Below are positions 54,958-64,000 of a stretch of 64,000 nucleotides of DNA, piece after piece. Each line of letters begins with the position of its first letter. The stretch's first letter is position 1. Position numbers and translations under genes: made by a program. The notes beneath the pieces were generated by a model. The model had not been told where the DNA came from and did no database searches. It was given only the letters and a program-made list of their open reading frames with translations. Source of the stretch: Candidatus Sumerlaeaceae bacterium (GTDB lineage: Bacteria; Sumerlaeota; Sumerlaeia; Sumerlaeales; Sumerlaeaceae); NCBI GenBank assembly GCA_019695055.1, contig JAIBAT010000150.1, positions 121,821 through 185,820 on the forward strand, given 5' to 3'.

Positions 54958-56373
54958 ATGAGCCGCCCAAACCGACTAAAAAAGAAGGTCATTGAGCGCC
55001 CGGACGGGGCCCGATCCACCGCCCTGAGAACCCTGAATCGCCTGGATGAGCAGCGGGAACAGGGCGCCACCGAGGCGCTGGACGAGGCCATCCGCGAAGC
55101 GGCCCTTGATCCTCGCGATGCCCGTCTGGCCGCCGCTTTGGTCTATGTCACCCTCCGGAACCGCCTCTATTTAGACTGGCAGCTGGAATCGCTGCTCCGC
55201 CGCCCTGTTTCCGGACTCAAACCCGCCGTTAATAATCTCCTGCGCCTCTCCGCAGCCCAACTCCTCTTCTTCCAGCGCCTGCCGGGCCACGCCATGGCCA
55301 ATGAGGCCGTGAATCTGGCCCGCCATGAACTCCGCCTACCCGGCCACGAGGCCGGATTCATCAACGCCGTGGCCCGCCTGCTTGCGGCGCCCGATCTCCC
55401 CCTTCGCCCCATGCCTGTGGGCGACGAAGTTCGCCGCCTGTCGATCCAGTACTCCCAGCCGCAATGGCTCGTGCGCATGCTCCGCAAGAAGTACGGCGTG
55501 GGAGCCGTGGAACCTTTGCTTGCCTCACTCAACGAGGAACCCGAAATCGCCCTGCGTGCGAACACGCTGCGCACTTCGCCGGAAGCCCTCGCCACCGAAT
55601 TGGCCTCCATGGGAATCGAGACCCGGCCCGGACAATTTGTCCCCGAAGCCCTCACCCTAACCAACCAGGGTCAGCTTTCGAGTCTGCTCTCCTCGCCCCT
55701 TTTCGCTGATGGCAAGTTCTACATTCAGGACGAAGCCAGCCAGGTCGTGGCGCTCTTGGTGAATCCCAAGCCCGGCGAGCGCATTCTCGACCTTTGCGCC
55801 GCCCCCGGCGGGAAAACCACCCATCTCGCAGAACTTTGCGGGGGAAAGGCGGAAATCACAGCCACCGACCTCAGCACAGCCCGCCTGAAGCTCATCGACG
55901 AGAACCTCCAGCGCCTCGGCACGCCCGCCGTAAAGATTAGTCCCTACGAGGAAGTCGCCCGGATTGCCGATTCCGACATCGCCTCGTTCGATGCCATCCT
56001 CGTAGATGTCCCCTGCTCCGGCCTCGGCACCATCCGCCGCAATCCCGAGATCCGCTTCCGTTCCAGCCTCGAGTCCGTGCGCGCCTGCGCCGCCCGCCAA
56101 TGCGAAATTTTGTCTCTTGCTGCCCGGCTCGTCCGCCCCGGCGGCAGGATGGTCTATAGCACCTGCTCGGTCGCACCGGAGGAAAACCGCGCCGTCGTGG
56201 AGGACTTTCTGGCGGTCCACTCCGAATTCTCCATCGATGTGACCCCGCCAGACCCAACCGCCCTCAAACCCTTAATGACACCCGACGGCTACCTCGAAAC
56301 CTGGCCCGCCCAACCTCACCTCGACGGCTTTGAAGCCGTCCGTCTACGCCGTGCCGCAGTCCCGTCAATCTGA
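54958..56373 (+). CDS. rsmB: 16S rRNA (cytosine-967-C5)-methyltransferase
   Basis: A 471-residue RsmB. Residues about 15-150 are the NusB-like RNA-binding domain (RSTALRTLNRLDEQ..., LLRLSAAQLLFF). The SAM site is DLCAAPGGKTTHLAEL (about 280-295); the active-site motifs are VDVPCSGLGTIRRNPEIR and YSTCSVAPEEN, where the two Cys are the catalytic nucleophile and base pair of the family. It methylates C967 of 16S rRNA. It starts the plus-strand set that includes a penicillin-binding protein downstream. Confidence 0.93.
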   Translation: MSRPNRLKKKVIERPDGARSTALRTLNRLDEQREQGATEALDEAIREAALDPRDARLAAALVYVTLRNRLYLDWQLESLLRRPVSGLKPAVNNLLRLSAAQLLFFQRLPGHAMANEAVNLARHELRLPGHEAGFINAVARLLAAPDLPLRPMPVGDEVRRLSIQYSQPQWLVRMLRKKYGVGAVEPLLASLNEEPEIALRANTLRTSPEALATELASMGIETRPGQFVPEALTLTNQGQLSSLLSSPLFADGKFYIQDEASQVVALLVNPKPGERILDLCAAPGGKTTHLAELCGGKAEITATDLSTARLKLIDENLQRLGTPAVKISPYEEVARIADSDIASFDAILVDVPCSGLGTIRRNPEIRFRSSLESVRACAARQCEILSLAARLVRPGGRMVYSTCSVAPEENRAVVEDFLAVHSEFSIDVTPPDPTALKPLMTPDGYLETWPAQPHLDGFEAVRLRRAAVPSI

Positions 56374-56476
56374 TCCCCGGCATCCATCCCAATCTTTTTC
56401 AAAGATTCTTCGAACTTTTTGCGGGGACCGTTGTCTCAACCCACCGCTGCACCAAAATTCCCAGAAGGTACTCCCG

Positions 56477-57610
56477 ATGATTACTGTTCCTGTTCCCTTC
56501 CGGTTGGCGGCTGCCGCTGCCACCATCCTGTTCGCCACGACCGCTCCATTGCGGATCGGCGCCCAGACAACCTCCACCCTCCTCCCCGCGCTCCAGTCCT
56601 TCGCGCAGGACCAGCTCACTTCCCAGGTGAAAGCCGTAAAAGCCAAACGCGGCGCACTGGTGGTGCTGGATGCCCGTAGCGGCGCGGTCCTCGCCATGGC
56701 CGGCACCGACACCACCGACTCAAGGCGCGACCCGCATGACCTCGCCGTCAGCGAAGCCATCGAGCCCGGCTCCGTGGCCAAGGCGTTCTCCTACGCCGCG
56801 GTATTCGAGGCCGGCGCCGCCACCCCTGATTCTACTGTGGACTGCGAACGGGGCAAATACGAAATCAACGGCAGGACCATTGTGGATGCCCATTCCAATG
56901 GGAAACTTTCCGCCCGTGACGCATTCGCAGAGTCATCCAATATTGGCGCCGCCAAGATGGCCCAGCTTATCTCCTCGGCAACGCTCCATCAACAATTCAC
57001 GAAATTTGGCTTCGGCACCAAGGTCGGCAATGGGATTCCCCAGGAAGATCCGGGGCAATTGCTTCCATTGGAGCGCTGGAGCGCCCAAACAGCCTTGTCC
57101 CTTGCGATCGGTTACGAACTCAGGGCCACCGCCCTGCAAATGGCCACAGCCATGGCCTGCTATGGAAACGGCGGACGTGCCGTAAAGCCTGTCCTCGACA
57201 TGCCGCCAGCTGTCAGTCCCACCGCCACCGACCGCATCGTTTCCGAGGAAACCGCTGCCCGTATGCTGGACATGCTCCAATACGCCGTCGAGAAAGGCAC
57301 AGGCAAACCCGCCACACTGACCGACTGGACGGCCGGCGGCAAGACCGGCACCTCGCGCAAGAGCGATTCTGGAACAGATAAGGCCGCAAAATACGTCGGC
57401 ACCTTCTGCGGTCTCGCACCCATACCCAACCCGCGCATAGCGGTCTGCGTTTGGATTGATGAACCCGGTGGCGGAGAACAATACTATGGCGGCACCACCG
57501 CCGCGCCCGTCTTCAAGGCCATCGCAACCGAAGCCCTCAAGCTCCTTGGCGAACCCGAAAACAAGGTTCCCGCCGGTCGGCCCACGGACGTGAAACCGGA
57601 ACCAAAATAA
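56477..57610 (+). CDS. Minimal penicillin-binding transpeptidase
   Basis: A 377-residue exported protein (signal near LAAAAATILFATTAP, start ATG 56477 with AGAAGG upstream). The transpeptidase motifs are all present: SVAK (SxxK) in EPGSVAKAF, SSN (SxN) in FAESSNIGAA and KTG in GGKTGTS. The N-terminal dimerisation domain and the membrane helix of full PBP2/FtsI are absent, so the enzyme is a stripped-down class B-like protein. It may crosslink septal or elongation peptidoglycan, or be a carboxypeptidase or sensor. The Ser-x-x-Lys and GxKTG motifs look intact, so it should react with beta-lactams. Confidence 0.85.
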   Translation: MITVPVPFRLAAAAATILFATTAPLRIGAQTTSTLLPALQSFAQDQLTSQVKAVKAKRGALVVLDARSGAVLAMAGTDTTDSRRDPHDLAVSEAIEPGSVAKAFSYAAVFEAGAATPDSTVDCERGKYEINGRTIVDAHSNGKLSARDAFAESSNIGAAKMAQLISSATLHQQFTKFGFGTKVGNGIPQEDPGQLLPLERWSAQTALSLAIGYELRATALQMATAMACYGNGGRAVKPVLDMPPAVSPTATDRIVSEETAARMLDMLQYAVEKGTGKPATLTDWTAGGKTGTSRKSDSGTDKAAKYVGTFCGLAPIPNPRIAVCVWIDEPGGGEQYYGGTTAAPVFKAIATEALKLLGEPENKVPAGRPTDVKPEPK

Positions 57611-57628
57611 CAGCCATCCACGGGCTAA

Positions 57629-57919
57629 TCAGCGTCTATCCGTCCAATAGCCGGGCTGCCGATGGAGATGCATCACCGCCAAAATAAAAATCCGATCCGG
57701 CTCAATGCTGTAAAGGATTCCGTAAGGAAAGCGGTTTGTCTGGCAGCGATGAACTCCCTGGGCAATCACCGGCCAGCCCCATGGATAGGAAAGTATATTT
57801 TGAACCGCCAATTGCACTTCAATTGAGAAATCCTCACCCAAACTTGGCCGGCGGTTTTCATAGTAGGAAATTGTCTCCAGAAGCTCAGTCTCTGCTTCCG
57901 GATGAAAATCAAACCTCAA
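57629..57919 (-). CDS. ParE/RelE-type toxin (second module)
   Basis: A 96-residue toxin starting at ATG 57919. The pattern HPEAETELLETISYYENRRPSLGEDF and the ending RFPYGILYSIEPDRIFILAVMHLHRQPGYW follow the toxin at 47988-48299 almost step by step, so the two are paralogues. The antitoxin start and stop overlap the toxin by four bases. The cellular target cannot be told from the sequence. Confidence 0.82.
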   Translation of the reverse strand: MRFDFHPEAETELLETISYYENRRPSLGEDFSIEVQLAVQNILSYPWGWPVIAQGVHRCQTNRFPYGILYSIEPDRIFILAVMHLHRQPGYWTDRR

Positions 57920-58143
57920 CGGGCAAAACGGTCCCGGATCTTTTCGAAGACCTGCTCCCCGGGCACTGGAACAACCTGTCCGGAGCGCAACTCGGCGAGC
58001 CGCCGCTGTGCCACCACAGCCCAGTCTTGATCAATAGCCTGATCTGGTGTATTCAGGGACCGCAAAAGCGATTCCACGACAACCAACCGTTCTTCCACAG
58101 GTAGGGCAGACACATCCCGAATGATCCGCTCAGTACTGGTCAT
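57916..58143 (-). CDS. Addiction module antitoxin (second module)
   Basis: A 75-residue antitoxin from ATG 58143 (MTSTERIIRDVSALPVEERLVVVESLLRSL). An in-frame start further upstream (58299) is unlikely, as the added region is not conserved in this family. LPVEERLVVVESLLRSL matches LPAQVRAELASRLIASL of the first antitoxin (47761-47991). The C-terminal region (EQVFEKIRDRFAR) is basic. Overlap with the toxin by four bases is the same as in the first module. Confidence 0.8.
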   Translation of the reverse strand: MTSTERIIRDVSALPVEERLVVVESLLRSLNTPDQAIDQDWAVVAQRRLAELRSGQVVPVPGEQVFEKIRDRFAR

Positions 58144-58190
58144 GATGACCACATTACAGGCGGGAGTTTGGGGAAATTCCGATTGGCAGC

Positions 58191-58946
58191 TTAAACGAAC
58201 AACTGCCTGCGCGCCAGATCCGCGAAGCGTAACCGCGCGATTCGCGCGGACACCAGTGCAAACGCAGCGAGGCCGACCCATACTATTGCCCACCTCCACA
58301 CCGGCGCATCGGGTAAACGCGACAGGCCAATGAACGTTTCATCAAACCGCCCCACAGGCAATGCCACCAAGCCCGCGGCGAAAAACAGCGGCCACGCCTC
58401 TCCTGTTGCGGCCACAAACATTAACCCGCACAGCAGGAGCGCCATGCCCGCAAAAAGCCCCACCGCATACACCGCCACGGCCAACTGCGGCACGTCGCGA
58501 TACCAGCACGGGTAAAGCGTCGGGCGGCACAGAGCAAACGTTACCCAGAACAAAAGATACGGGATCACACAAAAGCTCGCCACCAGCCCGAAGAAGCGCA
58601 CAAACGCGTCCCCGTATTCCGCGCTCGGTATCGGCGACATCAGCACCTCCGCCGCTCGCCCCGACTTGTGCAAGTTCTGCGTGAACAACGCCGCCGGCGC
58701 CAGCAGGTACGCAAAGAAGATCAGGAACCAGATGGAAAACGAAAATGTCTGCCGGTGCAGCAACACCGCCGATACCACCGACAGCGCGCACATGAATCCC
58801 AGCGTCGTGTCCCGCAGCCCATGAAAATGGCTGCGCGAGGTCCGAACCAGCCCGCGATAGATCAGATTCTCTCCGCAAGGGCACCATGCGCGGGCCAGTC
58901 CCGCGGTGATGGGAGATGGAAATGGCATGCGCGACATGGGAGCCAT
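58191..58946 (-). CDS. Polytopic membrane protein, possibly ABC-2-type permease
   Basis: A 251-residue protein with about six helices. The first 45 residues include LIYRGLVRTSRSHFHGLRDTTLGFM, whose basic stretch before helix 1 recalls ABC-2 permeases (NPxxxRELR). Next come AVLLHRQTFSFSIWFLIFFAYLLAP and LTQNLH..., with the rest mostly hydrophobic. No partner ATPase lies alongside. The start is uncertain: ATG codons at 58946, 58937 and 58928 are all in frame and none has a strong ribosome site. It is divergent from the sigma-54 activator that follows. Confidence 0.45.
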   Translation of the reverse strand: MAPMSRMPFPSPITAGLARAWCPCGENLIYRGLVRTSRSHFHGLRDTTLGFMCALSVVSAVLLHRQTFSFSIWFLIFFAYLLAPAALFTQNLHKSGRAAEVLMSPIPSAEYGDAFVRFFGLVASFCVIPYLLFWVTFALCRPTLYPCWYRDVPQLAVAVYAVGLFAGMALLLCGLMFVAATGEAWPLFFAAGLVALPVGRFDETFIGLSRLPDAPVWRWAIVWVGLAAFALVSARIARLRFADLARRQLFV

Positions 58947-59110
58947 TCGGGACGCGCAAAGCAACAGCGGAAAGCATCGAGAATCTTCAATGCTCAGGAG
59001 CGACAGGCACTCTTTTCAACTTTGACAAGCCGCACAGGGCTCCGAATTATTGAGCCCGATATTATCCGTCCAGCTTGCCCTGGACTATCCGATTACGAAA
59101 GACCACCAGC

Positions 59111-60637
<1,527 letters not shown>

Positions 60638-60675
60638 ACCCGCTCACGGATTCCCGCGCCTGAGCACTCACGAAA

Positions 60676-60700
60676 TCTCGCGAGTCGCGAGAATTCGCGA
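60676..60700 (+). promoter_or_regulatory. TCGCGA palindrome cluster upstream of osmC (probable activator site)
   Basis: TCTCGCGA-G-TCGCGAGA is a perfect 17-base palindrome (60676-60692), and a third TCGCGA lies at 60695-60700. It is 68 to 92 bases before the sigma-54-like promoter, the usual spacing for binding sites of sigma-54 activators. Between the activator stop and the osmC gene no other dyad is as strong. Confidence 0.6.
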
Positions 60701-60767
60701 GCCTCTCCCATTCCAGAACCGACCAGCAAAACCAATAAAATCAATACTCAACAAAGATCCACGCCTG

Positions 60768-60783
60768 TGGCACGCGGATTGAT
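60768..60783 (+). promoter_or_regulatory. Sigma-54-like promoter of osmC
   Basis: TGGCACG-CGGA-TTGAT keeps the full -24 element (TGGCACG) and the correct four-base spacer, with TTGAT for the consensus TTGC(A/T) at -12. Transcription would begin near 60795, some 70 bases before the osmC start at 60865. Confidence 0.6.
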
Positions 60784-60864
60784 TTACCCCCCTGTCATCG
60801 GCGGCACATGGACGACAGAATCACCGTCACCGGAAACCGCCATACAAAGACAGGAGGGTCCCCC

Positions 60865-61428
60865 ATGACCACAGCAACACAGCAGCAGATCGTAAACGGC
60901 CTCGACACGGCCGCCATTCGCGCCACCATCGAGGACGTCGCCGCGCACCCCGAGAAGGGCCAGACCAAATGGGCCGTCACCACCGAGTGGAAAGGCGGCA
61001 CACGCTCGGATGCCCGCGCCACCTATTGCGAGATCGGCGGCCAGCGCATCGCGAAGGACTTCACCCTTCGCGCCGACGAACCCATCGAACTCTGCGGCAC
61101 GAACCAGTTCGCCAACCCGCAGGAATTCCTCATGGCCGGCCTGAACGCCTGCATGACCGTTGGCTACGTCATGACCTGCGCGATGAACGGCATCGAGCTC
61201 GAGGAACTTCGCATCGAGACCGAGGGCAACATCGACCTCCGCGGAATGTTCCAGCTTTCCGACAAGGTGCCCGTCGGCTACGACAGCCTGCGCTACACCG
61301 TCCACATCAAGGGCAAGGCCACCCCGGAGGAATTCCAGAAGGTCCACGAAACCGTAATGGCCACGTCGCCGAACTACTTTAACCTGGCGAACGCCATCGC
61401 CATGAAATCCCGCCTTGTGGTGAAGTAA
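60865..61428 (+). CDS. OsmC family peroxiredoxin-like protein
   Basis: A 187-residue protein of the OsmC/Ohr family. The ATG at 60865 has AGGAGGG nine bases upstream and is preferred to an in-frame ATG at 60808. Two Cys are in the expected region: ELCGTNQFANPQEFLMAGLNACMTVGYVMT (abridged). One is in LCGTN and one in NACMT. SPNYFNLANAIAMKSRLVV is the family ending. OsmC/Ohr proteins reduce organic hydroperoxides through a Cys pair, but in this sequence the pair sits closer together than in typical Ohr, so peroxidase activity needs testing. The GAF-type sigma-54 activator upstream is the likely regulator. Confidence 0.85.
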   Translation: MTTATQQQIVNGLDTAAIRATIEDVAAHPEKGQTKWAVTTEWKGGTRSDARATYCEIGGQRIAKDFTLRADEPIELCGTNQFANPQEFLMAGLNACMTVGYVMTCAMNGIELEELRIETEGNIDLRGMFQLSDKVPVGYDSLRYTVHIKGKATPEEFQKVHETVMATSPNYFNLANAIAMKSRLVVK

Positions 61429-61575
61429 CTTACGATCGGCCGGGGCCGCCACCAGCCGCCCCGGTCGGTCTCAATTTTCATTGATAATTCCGAGATTTTC
61501 GCCCCGCCTGTTTTCCAGTTTCATGGCAGCGGCTTCTGCGCACACACCGCTCACACCGGAAAGGATCAGGCACCA

Positions 61576-62490
61576 ATGGGACGTTTCTCGCGAAGTTTTT
61601 CGATTCTGGGTCGTTCATTCGAGGTCATCGGAGGAAACAAGAAACTGCTCCTGTTCCCCATTGTGACCACTTTCTTTCTGTGCATCCTCACGGTGCTGAT
61701 CATCGCGCCGCTCACCCTCGTCAGCACGGGCCACCCGCTCACCGACCCGGCCCACTGGAAGGCGGTCGGGTCCACCTGGTTCGACATCAACGACCAGGAC
61801 CATTCCTTTGCCGTCAGGCGTTCCGGAGTGGCGCTGTTTGCCGTCCTCTACTTCGTGTCCATGTTTTTTGCCACGTTCTTCAACGTGGCATTTTACAATG
61901 AGATACTGAAGGCCCTGCAGGGGCAGCCGGTCTCCATCCGCGGCGGCCTGAAATTCGCCATGTCGCGGGTGAAAGCCATTGCCGCATGGTCGCTCTTCAC
62001 CGGGCTCATCGGCGCAATCATCAAGTCCATCGAAGAGCGCGTCGGCCTTGTCGGTAAACTCGTCGTCAAACTCATCGGTCTCGCCTGGGCCGTCGCGTCT
62101 GTCTTTGCCATCCCTGTCCTTGTCCGCGAGGAAAGCAGCGGCAACCCAATCAACGTGCTGAAATCCTCCGCGTCACTGGTTCGCAAGACCTGGGGCGAAA
62201 CCCTCATCGGCTATGTCGGCCTGTCCATCGCGGGCCTGCTGGTGTTCCTCGAAATCTTTGTGGTCGGTGGCGCCAGCATCGCGCTTGCCATCGCCCTCGG
62301 CAGCCCGGTTGTTGCTGGCGCGGGTATTCTCCTCGCCATTCTTGGGGCCATCGCGATGTCCATCTTCCTCAACGTGGCCGGCGACGTTTACAAGGCAGCC
62401 CTCTACCTCTACGCCGCCGATGGAATTCCTCCGGGTCCATTCAATGCCGAGGAAATGAACGCCGCGTGGAAAACCAAGCCCGTAAAATAG
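61576..62490 (+). CDS. DUF6159-like membrane protein
   Basis: A 304-residue protein starting MGRFSRSFSILGRSFEVIGGNKKLLLFPIVTTFF (abridged), the hallmark of this family (the LxxSxxxLxxxKxLLxFP opening). Four to five helices follow: LCILTVLIIAPLTL, FAVLYFVSMFFATFFNVAFY, AVASVFAIPVLVREE, and two near the C-terminus. The segment VFAIPVLVREESSGNPINVLKSSASLVRKTWGETL is also typical. Function unknown. The ribosome site before ATG 61576 is poor. Confidence 0.8.
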   Translation: MGRFSRSFSILGRSFEVIGGNKKLLLFPIVTTFFLCILTVLIIAPLTLVSTGHPLTDPAHWKAVGSTWFDINDQDHSFAVRRSGVALFAVLYFVSMFFATFFNVAFYNEILKALQGQPVSIRGGLKFAMSRVKAIAAWSLFTGLIGAIIKSIEERVGLVGKLVVKLIGLAWAVASVFAIPVLVREESSGNPINVLKSSASLVRKTWGETLIGYVGLSIAGLLVFLEIFVVGGASIALAIALGSPVVAGAGILLAILGAIAMSIFLNVAGDVYKAALYLYAADGIPPGPFNAEEMNAAWKTKPVK

Positions 62491-62536
62491 TTCCCCGTCA
62501 CCACAAGGGCACAGGTTTCCCCGGCGTTGATGCCGG

Positions 62537-63379
62537 ATGAACCTTCTTCTTCCCACCGCCGTGTTCATGCTCATGGTTTCCGTCGGCATGAGCCTCAGCG
62601 TCTCACGCATCATGGTAAACTGGCGCCGGCTCACATTGCAGGCTTGGACGCGCCTCCTGCTGGCCACGTTCATCCTGCCGCCCGCCATGGCGCTGGCGCT
62701 GAGTTGGTCGCTCCACCTCGGCCCCGGCGACACCGCCGGGCTGTTCCTCATCGGCGTGGCACCGGGCGCGCCCCTCATGACCCGCGGCGCCGCCAAAAAA
62801 GGGTTCGATATGCAGATGGCCGCCAGCTACCAGTTCTGGGGCGCCCTCATGATCCCCATCATGATTCCCCTGATGGTCTTTGCCGTGGGCCGGCTTTATG
62901 ATCGCGATATCTGGATCCCCCCGCTCCAGCTCATCGAGATTATCGCCCGCCAGCAATTCCTTCCCCTCATCGGGGGAATGGCGCTCATGTATTTCCTGCC
63001 CGCCTTTTCGCAAAAAGCCCAGCAGCTCCTGAACATGCTCGGGAATGCAATCCTGACCGCCGTGATTCTCGTCCTTTTATGGAAAATGGGAATGAAGCTG
63101 CACGAAACCAGCCCCGTCGTGATTCTCTCCGCCTTCGCCCTGGCGGCCGGGTGCTTGGGCGTCGGACTCGCATTCCTCAGCCACGGCGTTCCCGGTGCCC
63201 AGACCCTCGCCTTCAGCAACTGCAACCGCCACGTCGGCCTCGCGCTGCTGCTGTCGGGGCAATATGTGCAAAGTAAAACGTCCCTGCCCGCCATCGCCAG
63301 CTACGCCGTCGCCGCGATCATCGTCATGACCGCCTACGCCAGGTGGGCCCGCCCCCGCGCAACCCCGCAACCGCACTAA
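62537..63379 (+). CDS. Bile acid:sodium symporter-type membrane protein
   Basis: A 280-residue transporter-like protein with about nine helices. The opening LLPTAVFMLMVSVGMSLSVSRIM and the segment LFLIGVAPGAPLMTRGAAKKG follow the BASS/SBF family pattern (APGAP in the position of the substrate loop). The later FSNCNRHVGLALLL carries the second family motif, N-x-x-H-x-G-L. Bacterial members move organic anions such as bile acids, pyruvate or arsenite-like anions with sodium; the substrate here is not known. It starts 46 bases after the DUF6159 gene. Confidence 0.75.
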   Translation: MNLLLPTAVFMLMVSVGMSLSVSRIMVNWRRLTLQAWTRLLLATFILPPAMALALSWSLHLGPGDTAGLFLIGVAPGAPLMTRGAAKKGFDMQMAASYQFWGALMIPIMIPLMVFAVGRLYDRDIWIPPLQLIEIIARQQFLPLIGGMALMYFLPAFSQKAQQLLNMLGNAILTAVILVLLWKMGMKLHETSPVVILSAFALAAGCLGVGLAFLSHGVPGAQTLAFSNCNRHVGLALLLSGQYVQSKTSLPAIASYAVAAIIVMTAYARWARPRATPQPH

Positions 63380-63477
63380 GTCGCCCCCCCATTTCAGGTC
63401 GGTTCTTCAGGTTTGCCCCCATACCCTCACGCTTTTCCATTGATTACGACAGACCCCCAACGGTAAATTTGTCCATC

Positions 63478-63714
63478 ATGAGATGGCAGGATTACATTGA
63501 GCAACGACCGGATGTCATGGTCGGTAAACCTGTGTTTAAGGGTACCCGGCTGACCGTCGAGACGATCCTTGAGGACCTTGGCAATGGACGCCCCGAAGCC
63601 GATCTTCTCGATGCGCACCCGAAACTCCGGCCCGAGCACCTGCGCGCTGCCATGGCTTTCGCGGCCGCCTCCATCGGTTCCGAGGAAACGATCTTTGCGG
63701 CCGAAACCGCATAA
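63478..63714 (+). CDS. DUF433 family antitoxin
   Basis: A 78-residue protein from ATG 63478; an upstream in-frame start at 63343 overlaps the transporter gene and is rejected. The DUF433 signature is MVGKPVFKGTRLTVETILEDLGNGRPEADLLDAHPKL (abridged), the core GTRLTVETILEDL. DUF433 antitoxins bind a PIN-like toxin (DUF5615). The stop codon at 63712-63714 is directly followed by the toxin GTG at 63715. Confidence 0.85.
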   Translation: MRWQDYIEQRPDVMVGKPVFKGTRLTVETILEDLGNGRPEADLLDAHPKLRPEHLRAAMAFAAASIGSEETIFAAETA

Positions 63715-64000
63715 GTGCGATTTTTGGCGGATGAGAATCTCGACCGCCTAATTGTCGACTGGTTGCGAGTATCCGGTCATGATGTTTCTTGGGCAGCGGA
63801 AGACGCCATTTCCGCCCCCGACGATGAACTTCTTGCCAAGGCAAATGCTGAAAACCGAATTCTTGTCACGAAAGACAAAGACTTCTGCGAGCTGGTGTAT
63901 CGCAAGCGGCTCGCTTCGACAGGAATTATTCTTCTGCGCATTAAAGCACTCCTGCAGACGGATAAACTGCAAGTCCTCCAGCGACACTGGCCGGTCGTTG
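63715..64000 (+). CDS. DUF5615 PIN-like toxin (3' truncated by window edge)
   Basis: The GTG at 63715 opens a frame that stays open to the last base: it begins V-RFLADENLDRLIVDWLRVSG and continues with HDVSWAAEDA, NRILVTKDKDFCELV and GIILLRIKAL. RFLADENL and ILVTKDKDF are the DUF5615 metal-site strands (Asp pairs of the PIN-like fold). About 95 residues are visible, close to the usual family length of 110-120. It is immediately adjacent to the DUF433 gene, the known partner arrangement. Confidence 0.85.
   Translation, partial: MRFLADENLDRLIVDWLRVSGHDVSWAAEDAISAPDDELLAKANAENRILVTKDKDFCELVYRKRLASTGIILLRIKALLQTDKLQVLQRHWPVV

Noticed and set aside
57736..58104. Plus-strand frame opposite the second toxin-antitoxin pair
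   Set aside because: Antisense of the toxin and antitoxin genes with no supporting motif or ribosome site.

Overview
The window reads as a chromosomal segment of a moderately GC-rich, Gram-negative (diderm) bacterium. Evidence for this is type II secretion-style pseudopilins, several lipoproteins with lipoboxes, a Tat-exported superoxide dismutase, sigma-54 enhancer-binding proteins and an O-antigen-ligase-type polymerase. The mix of tandem GspG-like pseudopilins, several YfhO-like giant membrane proteins, a CBS-less GuaB3-type IMP dehydrogenase relative and pilin-tail proteins with a DPTNGTVS signature resembles uncultivated lineages around the PVC group, Hydrogenedentota or Sumerlaeota. That placement is inference only. 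No rRNA, tRNA, CRISPR array, transposase or prophage was recognised.

Layout. 1-1625: three consecutive GspG-like pseudopilins (the first cut by the window edge). 1825-7211: guaB3-like gene, a GxxExxY nuclease-fold gene flanked by degenerate inverted repeats, guaA and ligA. 7220-15157: three large membrane proteins of YfhO/GT-C type, interrupted by a small lipoprotein, an unlisted 26-residue Lys/Ala-rich peptide gene, an HPr gene and glmU. 15240-21375: a membrane protein, gyrA (minus strand) with an unusual leader and a G-tract upstream, and an exported protein with pseudopilin-like tail signatures. 21455-25827: a BlaI-type repressor, its two operators and a very large BlaR1/M56 protease with SPOR-like and other internal duplications, closed by a perfect bidirectional-looking terminator.

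25933-35384: SYLF lipoprotein, surface protein, GNAT enzyme, methyltransferase plus histidine kinase, an orphan nucleoside-type ABC permease and a second YfhO-like giant. 35381-40209 (minus): two tandem PF04185 phosphoesterases, small lipoprotein, SGNH hydrolase, a short RdgC-like protein, a nested palindromic repeat element and a branched-chain amino-acid-type binding protein. 40360-47672: FHA-GAF-AAA-Fis regulator, O-antigen ligase/TPR protein, a DUF4175-like protein with a long Gly/Ser/Gln tract and a zinc-ribbon protein.

47761-64000: a toxin-antitoxin pair, a methylcitrate-cycle cluster (prpD-prpB-citrate/methylcitrate synthase), a CDF transporter with an altered metal site, Tat-SOD, a PIN-TRAM protein, rsmB, a minimal penicillin-binding transpeptidase, a second TA pair of the same family, and a GAF-type sigma-54 activator placed just upstream of an osmC gene that carries a sigma-54-like promoter and a TCGCGA palindrome cluster. 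The window ends with a DUF6159 membrane protein, a bile-acid-symporter-type transporter and a DUF433/DUF5615 toxin-antitoxin pair that runs off the edge.

The strongest candidate regulatory circuits are the BlaI/BlaR unit (operators visible) and the sigma-54 activator-osmC unit (palindrome, spacer and promoter visible). The most unusual structures are the BlaR1 C-terminal repeat architecture, the nested inverted-repeat element at 38936-39030, and the Lys/Ala-rich micro-gene.
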